Positions 50,853-64,000 of a stretch of 64,000 bases of DNA are shown here, one piece after another. A model generated the notes under the pieces. It saw nothing but the letters and a program-made list of their open reading frames with translations, ran no database searches and had not been told where the DNA came from. Position numbers and translations under genes: made by a program. Every line of letters starts with the position of its first letter. Position 1 is the first letter of the stretch. The DNA comes from Lichtheimia corymbifera B2541 (lineage: Eukaryota; Mucoromycota; Mucoromycetes; Mucorales; Lichtheimiaceae). The stretch covers positions 62,001 through 126,000 of the forward strand of contig JNEU01000706.1 of assembly GCA_000697475.1 (NCBI GenBank), given 5' to 3'.

Positions 50853-52725
50853 GTAAAGTAAAAGATAAGCGAAATGAAAAAATAAATTAAAAGTGAAAGA
50901 GAAAGAAAGTAAAAGACTTTGGGTCAACAAGAACAGGTCATGCGATTAAAACAGACTAGTGCTTGTATTTCATGAATATCTATGGTAAATGTACTACTCC
51001 TCACACACACACATACACACACTCTCTCTACTCTTGTCCAACCAATACAATAGTAATCTCATTATTCTCTTTGATAAGTGTGTGTGTGTGTGTGTGCTTG
51101 ACGATGTGCTTCTCTTTGTCTCCTTTTTAACCCTCACCTCCCCCTCCCATCACATCATTATCCACATGCATTTTGTTTCATTCTTTGTATGTCTTTTTCT
51201 CCCTTTGCGGATCGCTCTTTATTTTTTCTCAGGTGCAACGGGCAGATGACCCGCTTGTGCGTTGCACGGAATGAACAAGCCATTCCGATAGATGAGGCTG
51301 GGTACCAACTTTTCGAGTAAAAAAAGAAAAAAGGGACACACCTACAAAGCACCCTATCTCGCATGTAGTAAGCAAGAGTATATGTATAGGTTCATGGGCA
51401 ACTACATACAATATAGACTGCGCTACAATATGATACACGTAAATAATTCTGCCCGTGCAGGAATCCAGTTGTGCACGGGCATAGAATCATCACATAAAAA
51501 CGAGCAACTTTTTCACCATGTTCTTTTTTAATACTCAACAACAAGCTCATGCGTGATTTATATTACCTGACAGATCCCAGATCATACGCTAGTGGATATA
51601 TATCAAGTTGTTATAACAGTAGTCAGTCAGCAGCGTAGCACTTGGCATCATCACGGGTCCCATGAATTTGCCGCGCCGCTACAACCTGATCGGCGCAAAA
51701 ACGACTCACATGCGTTGACTCATTGGCTAGTTGCTTCTCCTGGTACCTGTAAATCCAGTTGGGTCGGGAACACATTACACTGGCTGCATGTAATAAACGC
51801 ACGCACATACAACATATATACACACATACACACATCTCCTTGTCCTGAGTTATTTGCTCCCCTCTCTATTACATGCCATCCATGCAGCTAACAGGCTACG
51901 TGTTTTGTTGTAAAAGGGCGCATGCACACATATCATTCTCCTTGATGGCTCCATTTATTATTCATGGCAATGATACGTATACATTTATTATGCTCTATGC
52001 TTGTTTTGAGGAACAGCATGAAAATGGAAGTATACAACGTAAACACACATGCATGCCGATGTTTATCGACCCAAAAACTTTGTTGCTCTGTGCTCTTTTC
52101 CTCTATCTTGCTCTTTTCTATCCTCACATTCTTTCTCAACTACTACATATCTCAAGGCAGATGACATGCATCATGGTTAGAAAATGAACAAACAACAAGG
52201 ATCATGCCGTGTTTGACAGCCCAGAAAAGAGGATTTCGTGCTACTCGTTTAAGCTAAATGATGTTTACAAACACGACTGAAAGAAGCATGGCGGGCATTT
52301 TGGGGTAGAAAACCATGATGGTATAAATGCGTGACCCATTTTCAAGCACACGTGTGTCAGCATGTGACGAGAGGATATGAAATGCGCCATATGACAAACC
52401 ATACTCCATCATCCACTTTCAAAAAAGTATTCTTTGTTACCATCAACTGTGCATGTCATTGATAAAGAAATAGGATGACGATAAATGACGAGAAGAAAGA
52501 AATGGGCATTGCTGCTGCTGCTGTATCAAAGCGGCTGCTGTTGTGATACCAACATGTCAAGTAAAAGTTGAAGGTGTAACAATAGATGTCGTTTCTCTCC
52601 CACACATTTGGCATAAAGTATCATTGAAGCAACAAAGAAGAACCAGCTGTCCCTTTTTTTCTATTTGATATTAACACACAAAAAAAAGTACATTTGTCGA
52701 TGAAAAGGGGGTTGGGAAAAAGAGC
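50853..52725. other. 1.9 kb intergenic with hairpin cluster
   Basis: CLIP-gene upstream DNA, with CA and GT runs near 51,001-51,100, and the RPS3 3' flank. At 51,233-51,481 are three perfect inverted repeats (see findings). No protein-coding gene is supportable; ORFs are short and lack motifs. Confidence 0.5.
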
Positions 52726-53781
<1,056 letters not shown>

Positions 53782-54172
53782 ATTGCAGATGTAGAGGGAG
53801 GGATACCAGTAGTGCCCTTGCCATTGCCCATTTTGGCTGCTGAGTTGAAACTACCCGACCGACGTCGTCGGTGTGGCGGGCTGTCACTGACGAGCTAATA
53901 TCCTGTTGCCATGGATACCTAATCTCTCATATAATAGATCATTTTGCTATAAGGGTGCTCCATCACGACAACTTTTACCCTATATAATTATCCCATCCTT
54001 GCATGTATTTTGACATTATCATGAACCCTCAAAGCTAAAAGAGCGCATGCATCATTAAATAAAGCCTTCTTTATTTATGTCTACATATCATGTTTTATAG
54101 ACCTTGATTTGAGAAGCTATTTACAACAAGGATTCCAATTCATCAACCTGGTACAGAGCAGAGCCTTGATTA
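53782..54172. other. RPS3 upstream region
   Basis: Upstream of RPS3, including an inverted CCGACGTCGTCGG-like sequence near 53,858-53,871. It should hold the RPS3 promoter. No further gene seen. Confidence 0.4.
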
Positions 54173-54723
54173 TTACGAATGGGGGATAAGGTTGGTGTGT
54201 GGACTTTGATCCAGCCATTCTTCGATTTTCAATAAGCACCTCCATAACAGGATAAAAGATCTTGAACCATGGAGTAGTAACGGGCAATGCTCCTTGCTCT
54301 GTGTATACTGATATTGCTGACAGCTTTGAGTAGAGATCAGGCCACGGCTACATAATAACAAGGATAGAACCGGTCTTTATTCAGGTTGGTTATTCTTAAA
54401 ACTGACATCATTGGCTGGTAGATACTTACATTGTGATTAATGCTGCAAGTAAAATGTTGAATGTGTGGTGTGGTGTATCGCCGCTTGTTGCACGTGGTGG
54501 TATATTCAATGCATTCTGCCCATGGAAGGAATAAACACAAAGAGGTATGTCGCCTATCATTGCAAGTGAGATATGTACACCTTGCGTATATACAGCTTTT
54601 TGGATTCTTGAACATGTGATCTTTTACCACCAGAAGTAGAATTTAGATGATGGGTATAGTGTTGCTGTATAAGCGTTGTTGCACAAGACATGCCACCAAG
54701 GAAATAGCCTAGTGCGACCTAAA
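54173..54723 (-). CDS. Doubtful small spliced gene
   Basis: Open segments suggest a short gene: VALGYFLGGMSCATTLIQQHY (from about 54,723, after a CTTTTAG acceptor), middle segments in two alternative frames, and PWPDLYSKLSAISVYTEQ with TPWFKIFYPVMEVLIENRR (54,349-54,230). A GTAAGT donor near 54,430 and a TATGTAG acceptor near 54,350 join in phase. The exact exons cannot be fixed. No family recognised. Its 5' end would be almost back to back with the next gene. Confidence 0.3.
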
Positions 54724-54771
54724 AGCACGAAGCTCGTTACTTTTTCTTTTACGCCTTCTTCTCCCATCACC

Positions 54772-56517
54772 ATGGCTGATCTCAGTGACCCCCGTATTCA
54801 ACAAGCTTACACCGAGATTGAACAATATGAAGACACCAACTGGTAACGTGGTTGCTGTAGTTTCTTTATGTGTCATGGAGAATGCTCATCATCTATTGTA
54901 CAGGATGTTGCTTGGTTACAATGACACCCGAGACGTTATTTCCCTGTACTCCAAGGGTGAAGGTGGTTTAAGGTATGAAGGATAGGATGTGGTGGGCAAG
55001 GTTGATAGTGAGTGTGTACCTGACCCAATGGTTGATATAGCGAGTTCCGCAACCATCTCTCGGATGAAGTATTATATGGTTTCGTACGAGTGGAAGATCG
55101 ATTCATCCTTATCACCTGGGTATCAGAGCAAGTCAGGTAATGTTATTACTACTCACTACCTTGGTCGTTTCATATGCAGGTGATTGATATATATACGATC
55201 TTCTTTTTTATATGCATTTAGTGGCGTACGTCGAGGTAAGCCATTATTGGATGCATGCATAAATACGATTCGCTGATGATCGCAACTTTTTTCTCTTTCT
55301 TTCTTTCCATCTTTTGATTGTGTATTGTAGCCCGTGCACTTGTACACAGTCGAGCTGTTGCTAGTCTTTTGAAATCACACCACGCACAGATCACCGCCTC
55401 CTCGATGAATGATTTAAGCGACAATAACATCCGCACACGTCTCAAGATTGGTGAGAACCAGGTACCCAATCGATCACGCCCATCATCCATGTCTGAACGT
55501 AAAAGATCATCCATGTCGAGCAACAAACGTCAATCAACCCAACAATCCATCCCACCTTCACCTCAGCCTAACCCCCAACGTGAATCTACAATGACGGATG
55601 AACCCGATTCCTTTGTCGAAGCAAGTGACGAATTCCCAACCTCTCCAGTGACACCAACTGCTCCAACATCATCATCATCACCCGACCATCACCAACAACA
55701 GGAAGAAAACAAGACATCACAAGTGGATGTATCACGTCAACAACAGGAAGATGAAAAGAAACAAGCAGCCATTGCAGCAGCACGTGAACGTGCTCGTGTG
55801 GAGGAAGAGGAACGTACAAAACGTGCTGAACAAGAGGCTCAAGCCCGTGCTGAACAAGAAGCTCGAGCAAAGAAACAACGTGAACAAGAAGAATTGAAAC
55901 GTCAACAAGCCCTCAAAGCTCAAGAAGAGGAAAAGAAAAAGAAGGTCGAATCTGAAAAGCGTCAACGTGAGGAGCAACAAGCAATGCAACGTCGAATGCA
56001 GGAGGCTGAGAAAAACAAGGATGTATGTATTTGTGTACGTGATTTTACTAAGGGAACGGCTCGCTTATTGAATCTACTATTAGGTATTGCTTGTAGGATA
56101 TGCTTCCATTCAACCAAGCACGAGCCCAGTAAGTAAAATTTCTCTATTACAAAAACGACACCTTCCTTACCCTGTTTTTTATTTGGTAGTTTTGGCGACG
56201 TCGATACCTTGAAATCCGTGGCAAAAGTTTGGTCTTGTACCGCGATGAACTTGTAAGTAATAGTAGTAGTGGTTGTAGTACAAAGAGGACTTATACCTGT
56301 TTATGTTGTTGGTTTCAAGGCACAAACACCTGTCACTGTGATTGATCTCAAGAGTGTAACCCGTTTGAGTGGAATTGATCAGGAACGTGAGACATTCTTG
56401 CCCAATGCCTTTGTCCTCGATACACAAAAGGATGGCTCCTATCAGTTGTGTGCTGATAATAACAAAGATCGTCAAACCATCTTCACTGCTCTTCAAACCG
56501 TTACCCAAACGAAATAA
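54772..56517 (+). CDS. Coactosin-like ADF-H protein fused to a coiled coil and a PH domain
   Basis: Predicted F-actin-binding protein with membrane-lipid targeting. The first five exons encode an ADF-homology domain: MADLSDPRIQQAYTEIEQ, MLLGYNDTRDVISLYSKGEG, EFRNHLSDEVLYGFVRVED, FILITWVSEQVSGVRRARAL and SLLKSHHAQITASSM (coactosin/Abp1-like). One is a 14-nt exon (55,222-55,235). A Ser/Pro-rich linker and about 100 residues of Glu/Arg/Lys/Gln-rich coiled coil follow (55,730-56,020). The last exons (56,084-56,128; 56,190-56,252; from 56,321) give a PH domain: VLLVGYASIQPSTSPFWRRRY, LEIRGKSLVLYRD, TPVTVIDLKSVTRL, FVLDTQKDGSYQLCADN. Stop at 56,515-56,517. Confidence 0.85.
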
Positions 56518-56888
56518 TTCCTTTATCCACCTTTATACTTTTTGTCATCCCCATCATCATCCATGTTGGCTAATCCCCATCTCGTTTTGATGCGTGTGCT
56601 TCCTATCCTAAATTGTTTAGACTACGCTTCGTCCTTGTTTCTATTATCTATTCACAACCATTATCTATGCCCTCGAAACATAAAGAACTTTTTTACAATT
56701 ACTTTTGCTTATTAAAGCCGGTCATATTTTTCTCAATGATGAGGGCATCTCAAGACAATGATTTATTTTAATGAATGAATTGGTGCGTGTGTGGTGCACA
56801 AAGGACCGCAGTGGAGCGAGAAATTTTAAAGTGGTGGAGAGATCTGTCGCTTGTTCTCCTCCTCTCCGTTACCGACATATTTATTGCA

Positions 56889-59266
56889 ATGGCATCCACA
56901 TCGGTTCCGGATCCCAAGGATCAGTTCAAGGAATATCAGGAATCGCTCTTCAAGTCATTGGTGGCAGCCACAAATGCAGCCAACGCATTACCTTCGGACG
57001 ATCTCGGTTTCTATCGATCGCTTGATCGCCAGTTTGCAAAGGATTTGGATACCTGTGGATCTCGCTTGTTGACGGTGGCCAATAATGTGGTGCAGCATTG
57101 CAGTGGCGACACGGGTGCCGAGTTTATGGCCGTGGATGATGTGGATGATGCTACATTCCGTTTCAATAATGTCATTGATGTGGTGGATGGTCTCTTGGAG
57201 AAAGCGGTATGTGTGTGTGAATGGTGATGATGATGATGATGATGATCCTTATTGTGTACACATATAGGATATGTATCTCGATGAAATGCGTGGTCGAACA
57301 CGTAAAGTGGAGAATGAACACAAGCAAGATGCACCCGAAGTTACCCAGGTGTCGACCAAGAACAAGCTTGAATACAAGTTATTGCATGCCAACAACATTG
57401 CACGTCCACAACTCCAATTCAAGGATCGAGTGGATAATTCCAACAAGACGCCTTTTATTCGCAAGATCAAGGTGAAGCCCCACGCAAAGGTCCCTCTTGA
57501 TTATGGCGTCACCCCAGAAATGATGTCGGATGAAACACCACGTTCTTTACCACATCCTTACGAATACGAGATTACGCATCTTGAACTTCCCGAGTTTATG
57601 TTTGAGGACAAAGAACCCATCATGTACGAGCCTTTCGACACAACATCAGCTATTTGGGTGGACAATGATGAGCAGCTGGAAAACATGATGAAGGATCTTG
57701 CTACTGCTCGAGAAATCGCTATCGATTTGGAACATCACAATTACCGAAGTTACCAGGGCTTTACCTGTTTGATGCAGATCAGTATACGTGACCAAGATTA
57801 TATTGTGGATACCCTGGTGTTACGTGACAGACTATGGCAATTGAATGAATACTTTGCAAATCCCAACATTGTCAAGGTAAGGGACGCAAGTGAGTGATGG
57901 AAAAAGAAAAGATCCTAATCATCAAGCTTGTAGGTTCTTCATGGTGCTGAAAGTGATATCAATTGGCTTCAACGTGATTTTGGTCTTTACATTGTCAACA
58001 TGTTTGATACCTATTTTGCCACCAAATTGCTCGAGTTTCCGCAACACAGCCTTGCTTTCTTATTGAAAAAGTATTGCTCAGTGGATGCTGACAAGAAATA
58101 TCAGTTGGCTGATTGGAGAATAAGGTATAGAAAGAAAGATTTTATTGTGCTATTATCAATGTGTGCTAATGATTCTATCATCTAATCGTAGACCATTGCC
58201 AGAAGAGATGCTCAAGTATGCACGATCCGATACACATTATTTGCTATATATCTACGACTGCGTTCGCAATGAGCTGATTGGACGATCCGTTGCCAACTTC
58301 AACTTGTTACGGGCGGCATTACAACGATCGAATGCATTGGCAGCCACCCGATATGAAAAGATTGTATATGATGCTGAGACGGGCAGCGGTCCTATGGGAT
58401 GGAAAGGATTGTTGATCAAGTGGAAGCATCCCATGACGGAGCAGCAATTGGCAGTGTACAAAGCAATCCATCAATGGCGAGATGTGACAGCACGTCAAGA
58501 AGATGAATCGACCAACTATGTCCTTCCCAATCACATGTTATTTGCCCTTGTTGAACGTATGCCCACGGAATCTGCAAGCGTCATTGGTTGCTGTAATCCA
58601 TGCCCACCTCTTGTCCGCATGAATGCACAAGCCATTGGTCTCTTGGTGCAACGTGCTAAAATGGATGTGCTTTTCGGCAACACAACGACAACATCTTCAC
58701 CCTCAGCACAAGCGATCTCAGACGCCACCCCTACTACTACAATTACCAGCTCTCCTTCGAAATCTGTCAACAAGAGCAAAAAGCCATTGGAACGCAATCT
58801 TGATCCATCCGTTTTTGATGTTGTCAAAGTACAAGAAGCACGTTTGCAAGAAGCAAGTCAATTGTCCAAGTCCACATCGACTTTGTTTGGTGTAGCGAGT
58901 ATCAATGACATTGATGAAGACGAGAAAGATAGAGCAATGGCTGAACGTATCCGATCCACACTCAAGTTGACTCTGCCATTTGAAGGTCTCAAGGTCAAGG
59001 TGGCTACCCCTACTGCTCCTGCCGCTGCTGCTGCTGTCAAGCAAGAAGAACCTGTTGAAGAAAAGCCCATTGCTTCAACATCTAGCACACCTGTCGCCGA
59101 AGCAAAGCAAGAAGAAGAAATGCTTTATGTACCATCTGATGAACGTAACACCAAGAAACGTAATGAACCATCGGACGGAGAACCCATTGTTCTTAGGGAA
59201 TCACAGCGCAAAAAGAAGAAAAACAAGAAACAAAAGAAAAACAACAACCCACAACAACAACAATAG
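56889..59266 (+). CDS. RRP6: Rrp6/EXOSC10, nuclear exosome 3'-5' exoribonuclease
   Basis: Catalytic subunit of the nuclear RNA exosome. Exons 56,889-57,206, 57,268-57,876, 57,934-58,124 and 58,192-59,266 join in phase. The PMC2NT-type N-terminus binds a cofactor in the family. DEDD-Y nuclease motifs: [15 protein letters not shown] (Asp, Glu), [13 protein letters not shown] (Asp), and [16 protein letters not shown] (Asp, Tyr). The HRDC domain is [20 protein letters not shown] to [17 protein letters not shown]. The C-terminal 250 residues are low complexity, ending in a Lys/Gln/Asn-rich basic tail suited to nucleolar retention. Start ATG at 56,889 ([10 protein letters not shown]). Confidence 0.95.
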
Positions 59267-59461
59267 TAAAATCGACCTCATCCTTGTATATAGCGTATGA
59301 TTTCTCTCCATTCCTTAAATGATATTTTTTGCATACAAAAGAAACCAATCTTATTGTTTTCCATGATTAGTCTATATTGTGTGTGAGAGTGGGTGGGTGG
59401 ATGGGAGTGCGTGTGTGTGCGTGTGTGTACATGTTGTCTCGAAGAAAAGGGGATACGTAAT

Positions 59462-61127
59462 TTATTGCTGGGGTTGTTGAGGTTGTTGAGAGGGATCTTG
59501 GTTGTCAGGCGGTGGCATCAGAGGTTGGCCCTAATAAGCGCTAATGTCAATACTACAACAATCCGTATTCCCTCATGTTGGTTTACTTACACTTGTAGCC
59601 TGAGTCATGAGATCCCACACGGTCATCTTCATTTCCTTCATCTTGGCCTTTTGAGCTTCAATTTCCTTCTTCATCATTTCATCCTGTTGTTGTCGCACTT
59701 GAGCGTGTTCCTGAGAGAAGATTTGACGGAATTGTTGTCTAGCCATCTGGAGACCTGTGGGAGGAGGACCTTGTTGATCACCTTGTTGACCAGGTTGAGC
59801 AGCACCACCGCTACCGAGAAGTGATCCAAGATTACGCATTTTTGGCTTTGTCTTTTGCTCAGCTTCCCACTGCAATCGATGTTGCTCGTTCATTTCCTGT
59901 TCCATCTTGGCCCACTTGGCAGGCACATCTTCACCTTCGAATCGCTTAATGATAGGTCGTACGTCAGGAGGAGCGAAATAAGTGATGGCTTCCAAGAAAG
60001 GAATGTACTCGAGCAAGCCCATATCCTTGGCATCACCCTTGAAAGGACGCAACTTGATACCGTTCTCAGGTTGCAACGAGAATGAATCAGGGTTGGAATC
60101 CATAATGATCACCTTGCTCAAATCACGGTTCAAGTGGCTCAAATCCTTGACATATTTGCCGTCCACATAACGAGTGGCTTCACGATACAATCTGTACATG
60201 GCATATTGATAGGGGTCAAGCGAGTCGAGAATGGGTTGTGCGTTCTACATGTATGTATGTACCCTATGAGCTCTCTGCTTCCATTCCGCACCACATCCCC
60301 AACTTACGAAGGAGGTCTGAGAAGTAAAGATGACAATCTCAAAGAATTGCGACAAATAAGCAAGGAAATAATCGACACCAGGTCGCTTAGCATGTCGCCA
60401 GCCATGCTTGCTCTATAGATCCCCAAAAGTCAATAACATCGCATGATGGATCCACTCACTACTTACATCCCAAGTCGAATGCACCAATGTATCATCCAAA
60501 TTGATCACCAAAGTGTATGGGCGGTTGTATGGTTCAGGAAGTGGGTCAGGAAGCAAGTTTTCCCACATGGGTTCGTGCATTTTCTATCCACCATATTCAA
60601 TTAGTATACGTGGAGCTCGCGATATGACGCACCCACAAACACACACACATACTTGTTGGAATTCAGTATAACGATCGAAACAACGATGATAAGCTGCCGT
60701 CAAAGGATTCTCGTTCGCATACTACAACAACATGTTAGCTTTGGGCCTACTTTTTCCATAGTATTTGTTTACCTTGTCTTCTCGACCATCCTCGAACGGG
60801 CGACCTATAAAGCGATCGACACTACTTTTAACGATCTGGTTGTTTGGTTGCAGTTACGAAGCGAACATTACCATAATAAAAGAGACTTCCAAGCGAAAGA
60901 CCAGTGACAGCACCAGCACCAAGAGCATAGTTCTTCCATTGATCCTTCTTTTCACCAGCGGCTTTAGCGGGTTTCTTGTCGCCTTTGGGCAAAGTGGCCT
61001 TGCTTCTTCCACCACCCGTCTTGGCTGCTAAAGCCTGCTCAGCAAGCTTCTTGGCTGCATTGTCGGTCGATTCGGTTGTATAGGCACGTCTAGCCGATTG
61101 GTGCAAAAATCGTGTGGCACGATGCAT
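59462..61127 (-). CDS. TIM50: Tim50, mitochondrial inner-membrane import receptor
   Basis: Presequence receptor of the TIM23 complex, with an FCP1/NLI-like fold. Start ATG at 61,127; the first 20 residues ([20 protein letters not shown]) are a mitochondrial presequence. A basic matrix segment precedes one membrane helix ([21 protein letters not shown]). The FCP1-like domain follows: [67 protein letters not shown], and [19 protein letters not shown]. The C-terminus carries a long Gln-rich extension ([16 protein letters not shown], then QPQQPQQ). About seven exons. As in other Tim50s, the DxDxT/V catalytic pattern is degenerate (NLDDTL), so phosphatase activity is not expected. Confidence 0.94.
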
Positions 61128-61332
61128 TAGGTGAGTAACAAAAGGTGGGAAAGAATAGGCTGCGAATTTTTACGTGTAGGTTGACGCTATTTGTTTTCCT
61201 ATTCTGTGTCATGCGGAGAATAGCCTAACTACCACCCGTGGTGTTGCCATAGAATCCATGCCCCATGATGTTACTTTTGCAAATGCCGCATTTTTATTAT
61301 ACAAAACAAGTCTCTATATATGTATGCCGTCA

Positions 61333-63417
<2,085 letters not shown>

Positions 63418-63710
63418 AGTGGAAATATAAAGTGAGACAAAAAAGTGATAGGTGTGTGTGGTGTGGAGAAGTAAAAAAGAGAGAGAGAACGTGATAGTAC
63501 CGGCTCACCCAGCTCAGGGCACAGCGCGGGGTTTTTCTGTCATCATGATAATAGAAGCCTATATTGCCCATGTGCATGTCCTCGGAACACACAGCATCCC
63601 TATCATCATTTTTCCTCTAGTAGATCTCAAAAGTAAATCGAATGATGTTTGCATTCGTTGCATACATCATTGCACACATCGATCTCTTCTCTTCCCCTTG
63701 CACTAAGAAC

Positions 63711-63861
63711 GATGAATTTAATGCAGACAGTGGCAAAGAATGTTTCAGCAGCGGGATGGCCAAGTTTATCCGAAATTCGGGTGCATTCATGGTTGAAAGG
63801 TGTTCCTTCCATTGACTGTCTCTTTGGAGGCATATGTAGAATCGGGTCACATGATAAATGA
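63711..63861 (+). CDS. Possible first exon of a gene running off the right edge
   Basis: From the ATG at 63,711 the frame reads KNVSAAGWPSLSEIRVHSW, then LKGVPSIDCLFGGI before a GTAGAA donor-like site near 63,835. The stretch GVPSIDCLFGGI loosely recalls the start of the RecA/Rad51 core in Rad51 paralogues, but the evidence is a dozen residues. A minus-strand ORF covers the same DNA, so even the strand is uncertain. Confidence 0.2.
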
Positions 63862-64000
63862 TAGAAACCTACAATCTCGAAGGTTTGACATGCATAAGGC
63901 GATTTTTTTTTATCTTCAACCTCCCCTGAGATCGAGTGCATCGTACATATCCCCCCAGATAACTCTCCTTCAAATGATCTATCACATGTTCGTATTCCCC

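Overview
This is a nuclear contig from a fungus, most probably of the Mucorales (Mucoromycota). The genes carry many short introns (about 50-90 nt, GT..AG, often GTAAGT donors), intergenic spaces are compact, and intergenic and low-complexity coding DNA is rich in simple repeats. An ELMO-domain protein, a CLIP-170-type protein with C-terminal zinc knuckles and an AF10/JADE-type PHD-ePHD protein suit an early-diverging filamentous fungus better than a yeast. The species is not determined. I saw no tRNA, rRNA, CRISPR or organellar sequence.

Left flank (1-10,380). A 3'-truncated OCRL/INPP5B-type inositol 5-phosphatase (minus) is divergent from an ELMO/CED-12-like gene with a PH domain (plus). 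A gene-poor 1.7 kb follows, then a small 155-aa membrane protein (plus).

Inverted-repeat block (10,380-37,510). Two diverged arms of about 3 kb, at about 10,380-13,330 and 34,225-37,510, are inverted copies of each other. Each is built from nested palindromes and short direct cassettes, and no transposase is visible. Between them lie about 21 kb with eight confident genes: an AF10/JADE-like PHD-ePHD protein, an Rtc4-domain protein, a nucleoplasmin-like chaperone, an orphan 7-TM protein (all minus), an acetyl-CoA transporter (SLC33A1/AT-1), a CRAL-TRIO (Sec14-like) protein (both plus), a GH18 chitinase and Rrp36 (both minus). There is also one doubtful small ORF.

Right flank (37,960-64,000). 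In order: a PX-domain protein, ALG8 glucosyltransferase (both minus), a TFB1M-type rRNA dimethyladenosine transferase, a tetraspanning membrane protein, a second multi-spanning membrane protein (all plus), a CLIP-170 homologue, ribosomal protein uS3/RPS3 (both minus), a coactosin-like ADF-H protein fused to a PH domain, the nuclear exosome nuclease Rrp6 (both plus), Tim50 and a PFK-2/FBPase-2-family enzyme (both minus). A doubtful gene fragment touches the right edge.

Most genes are unrelated housekeeping genes, not a pathway cluster. Loose themes are phosphoinositide, actin and microtubule cell biology (OCRL-like, ELMO-PH, PX, CRAL-TRIO, coactosin-PH, CLIP) and ribosome and RNA biogenesis (RPS3, Rrp36, Rrp6, TFB1M). 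The observations most worth a second look are the inverted palindromic arms, a predicted 3-nt microexon in RPS3, a PFK-2 whose bisphosphatase active-site histidine is replaced by threonine, and the ADF-H/coiled-coil/PH fusion.
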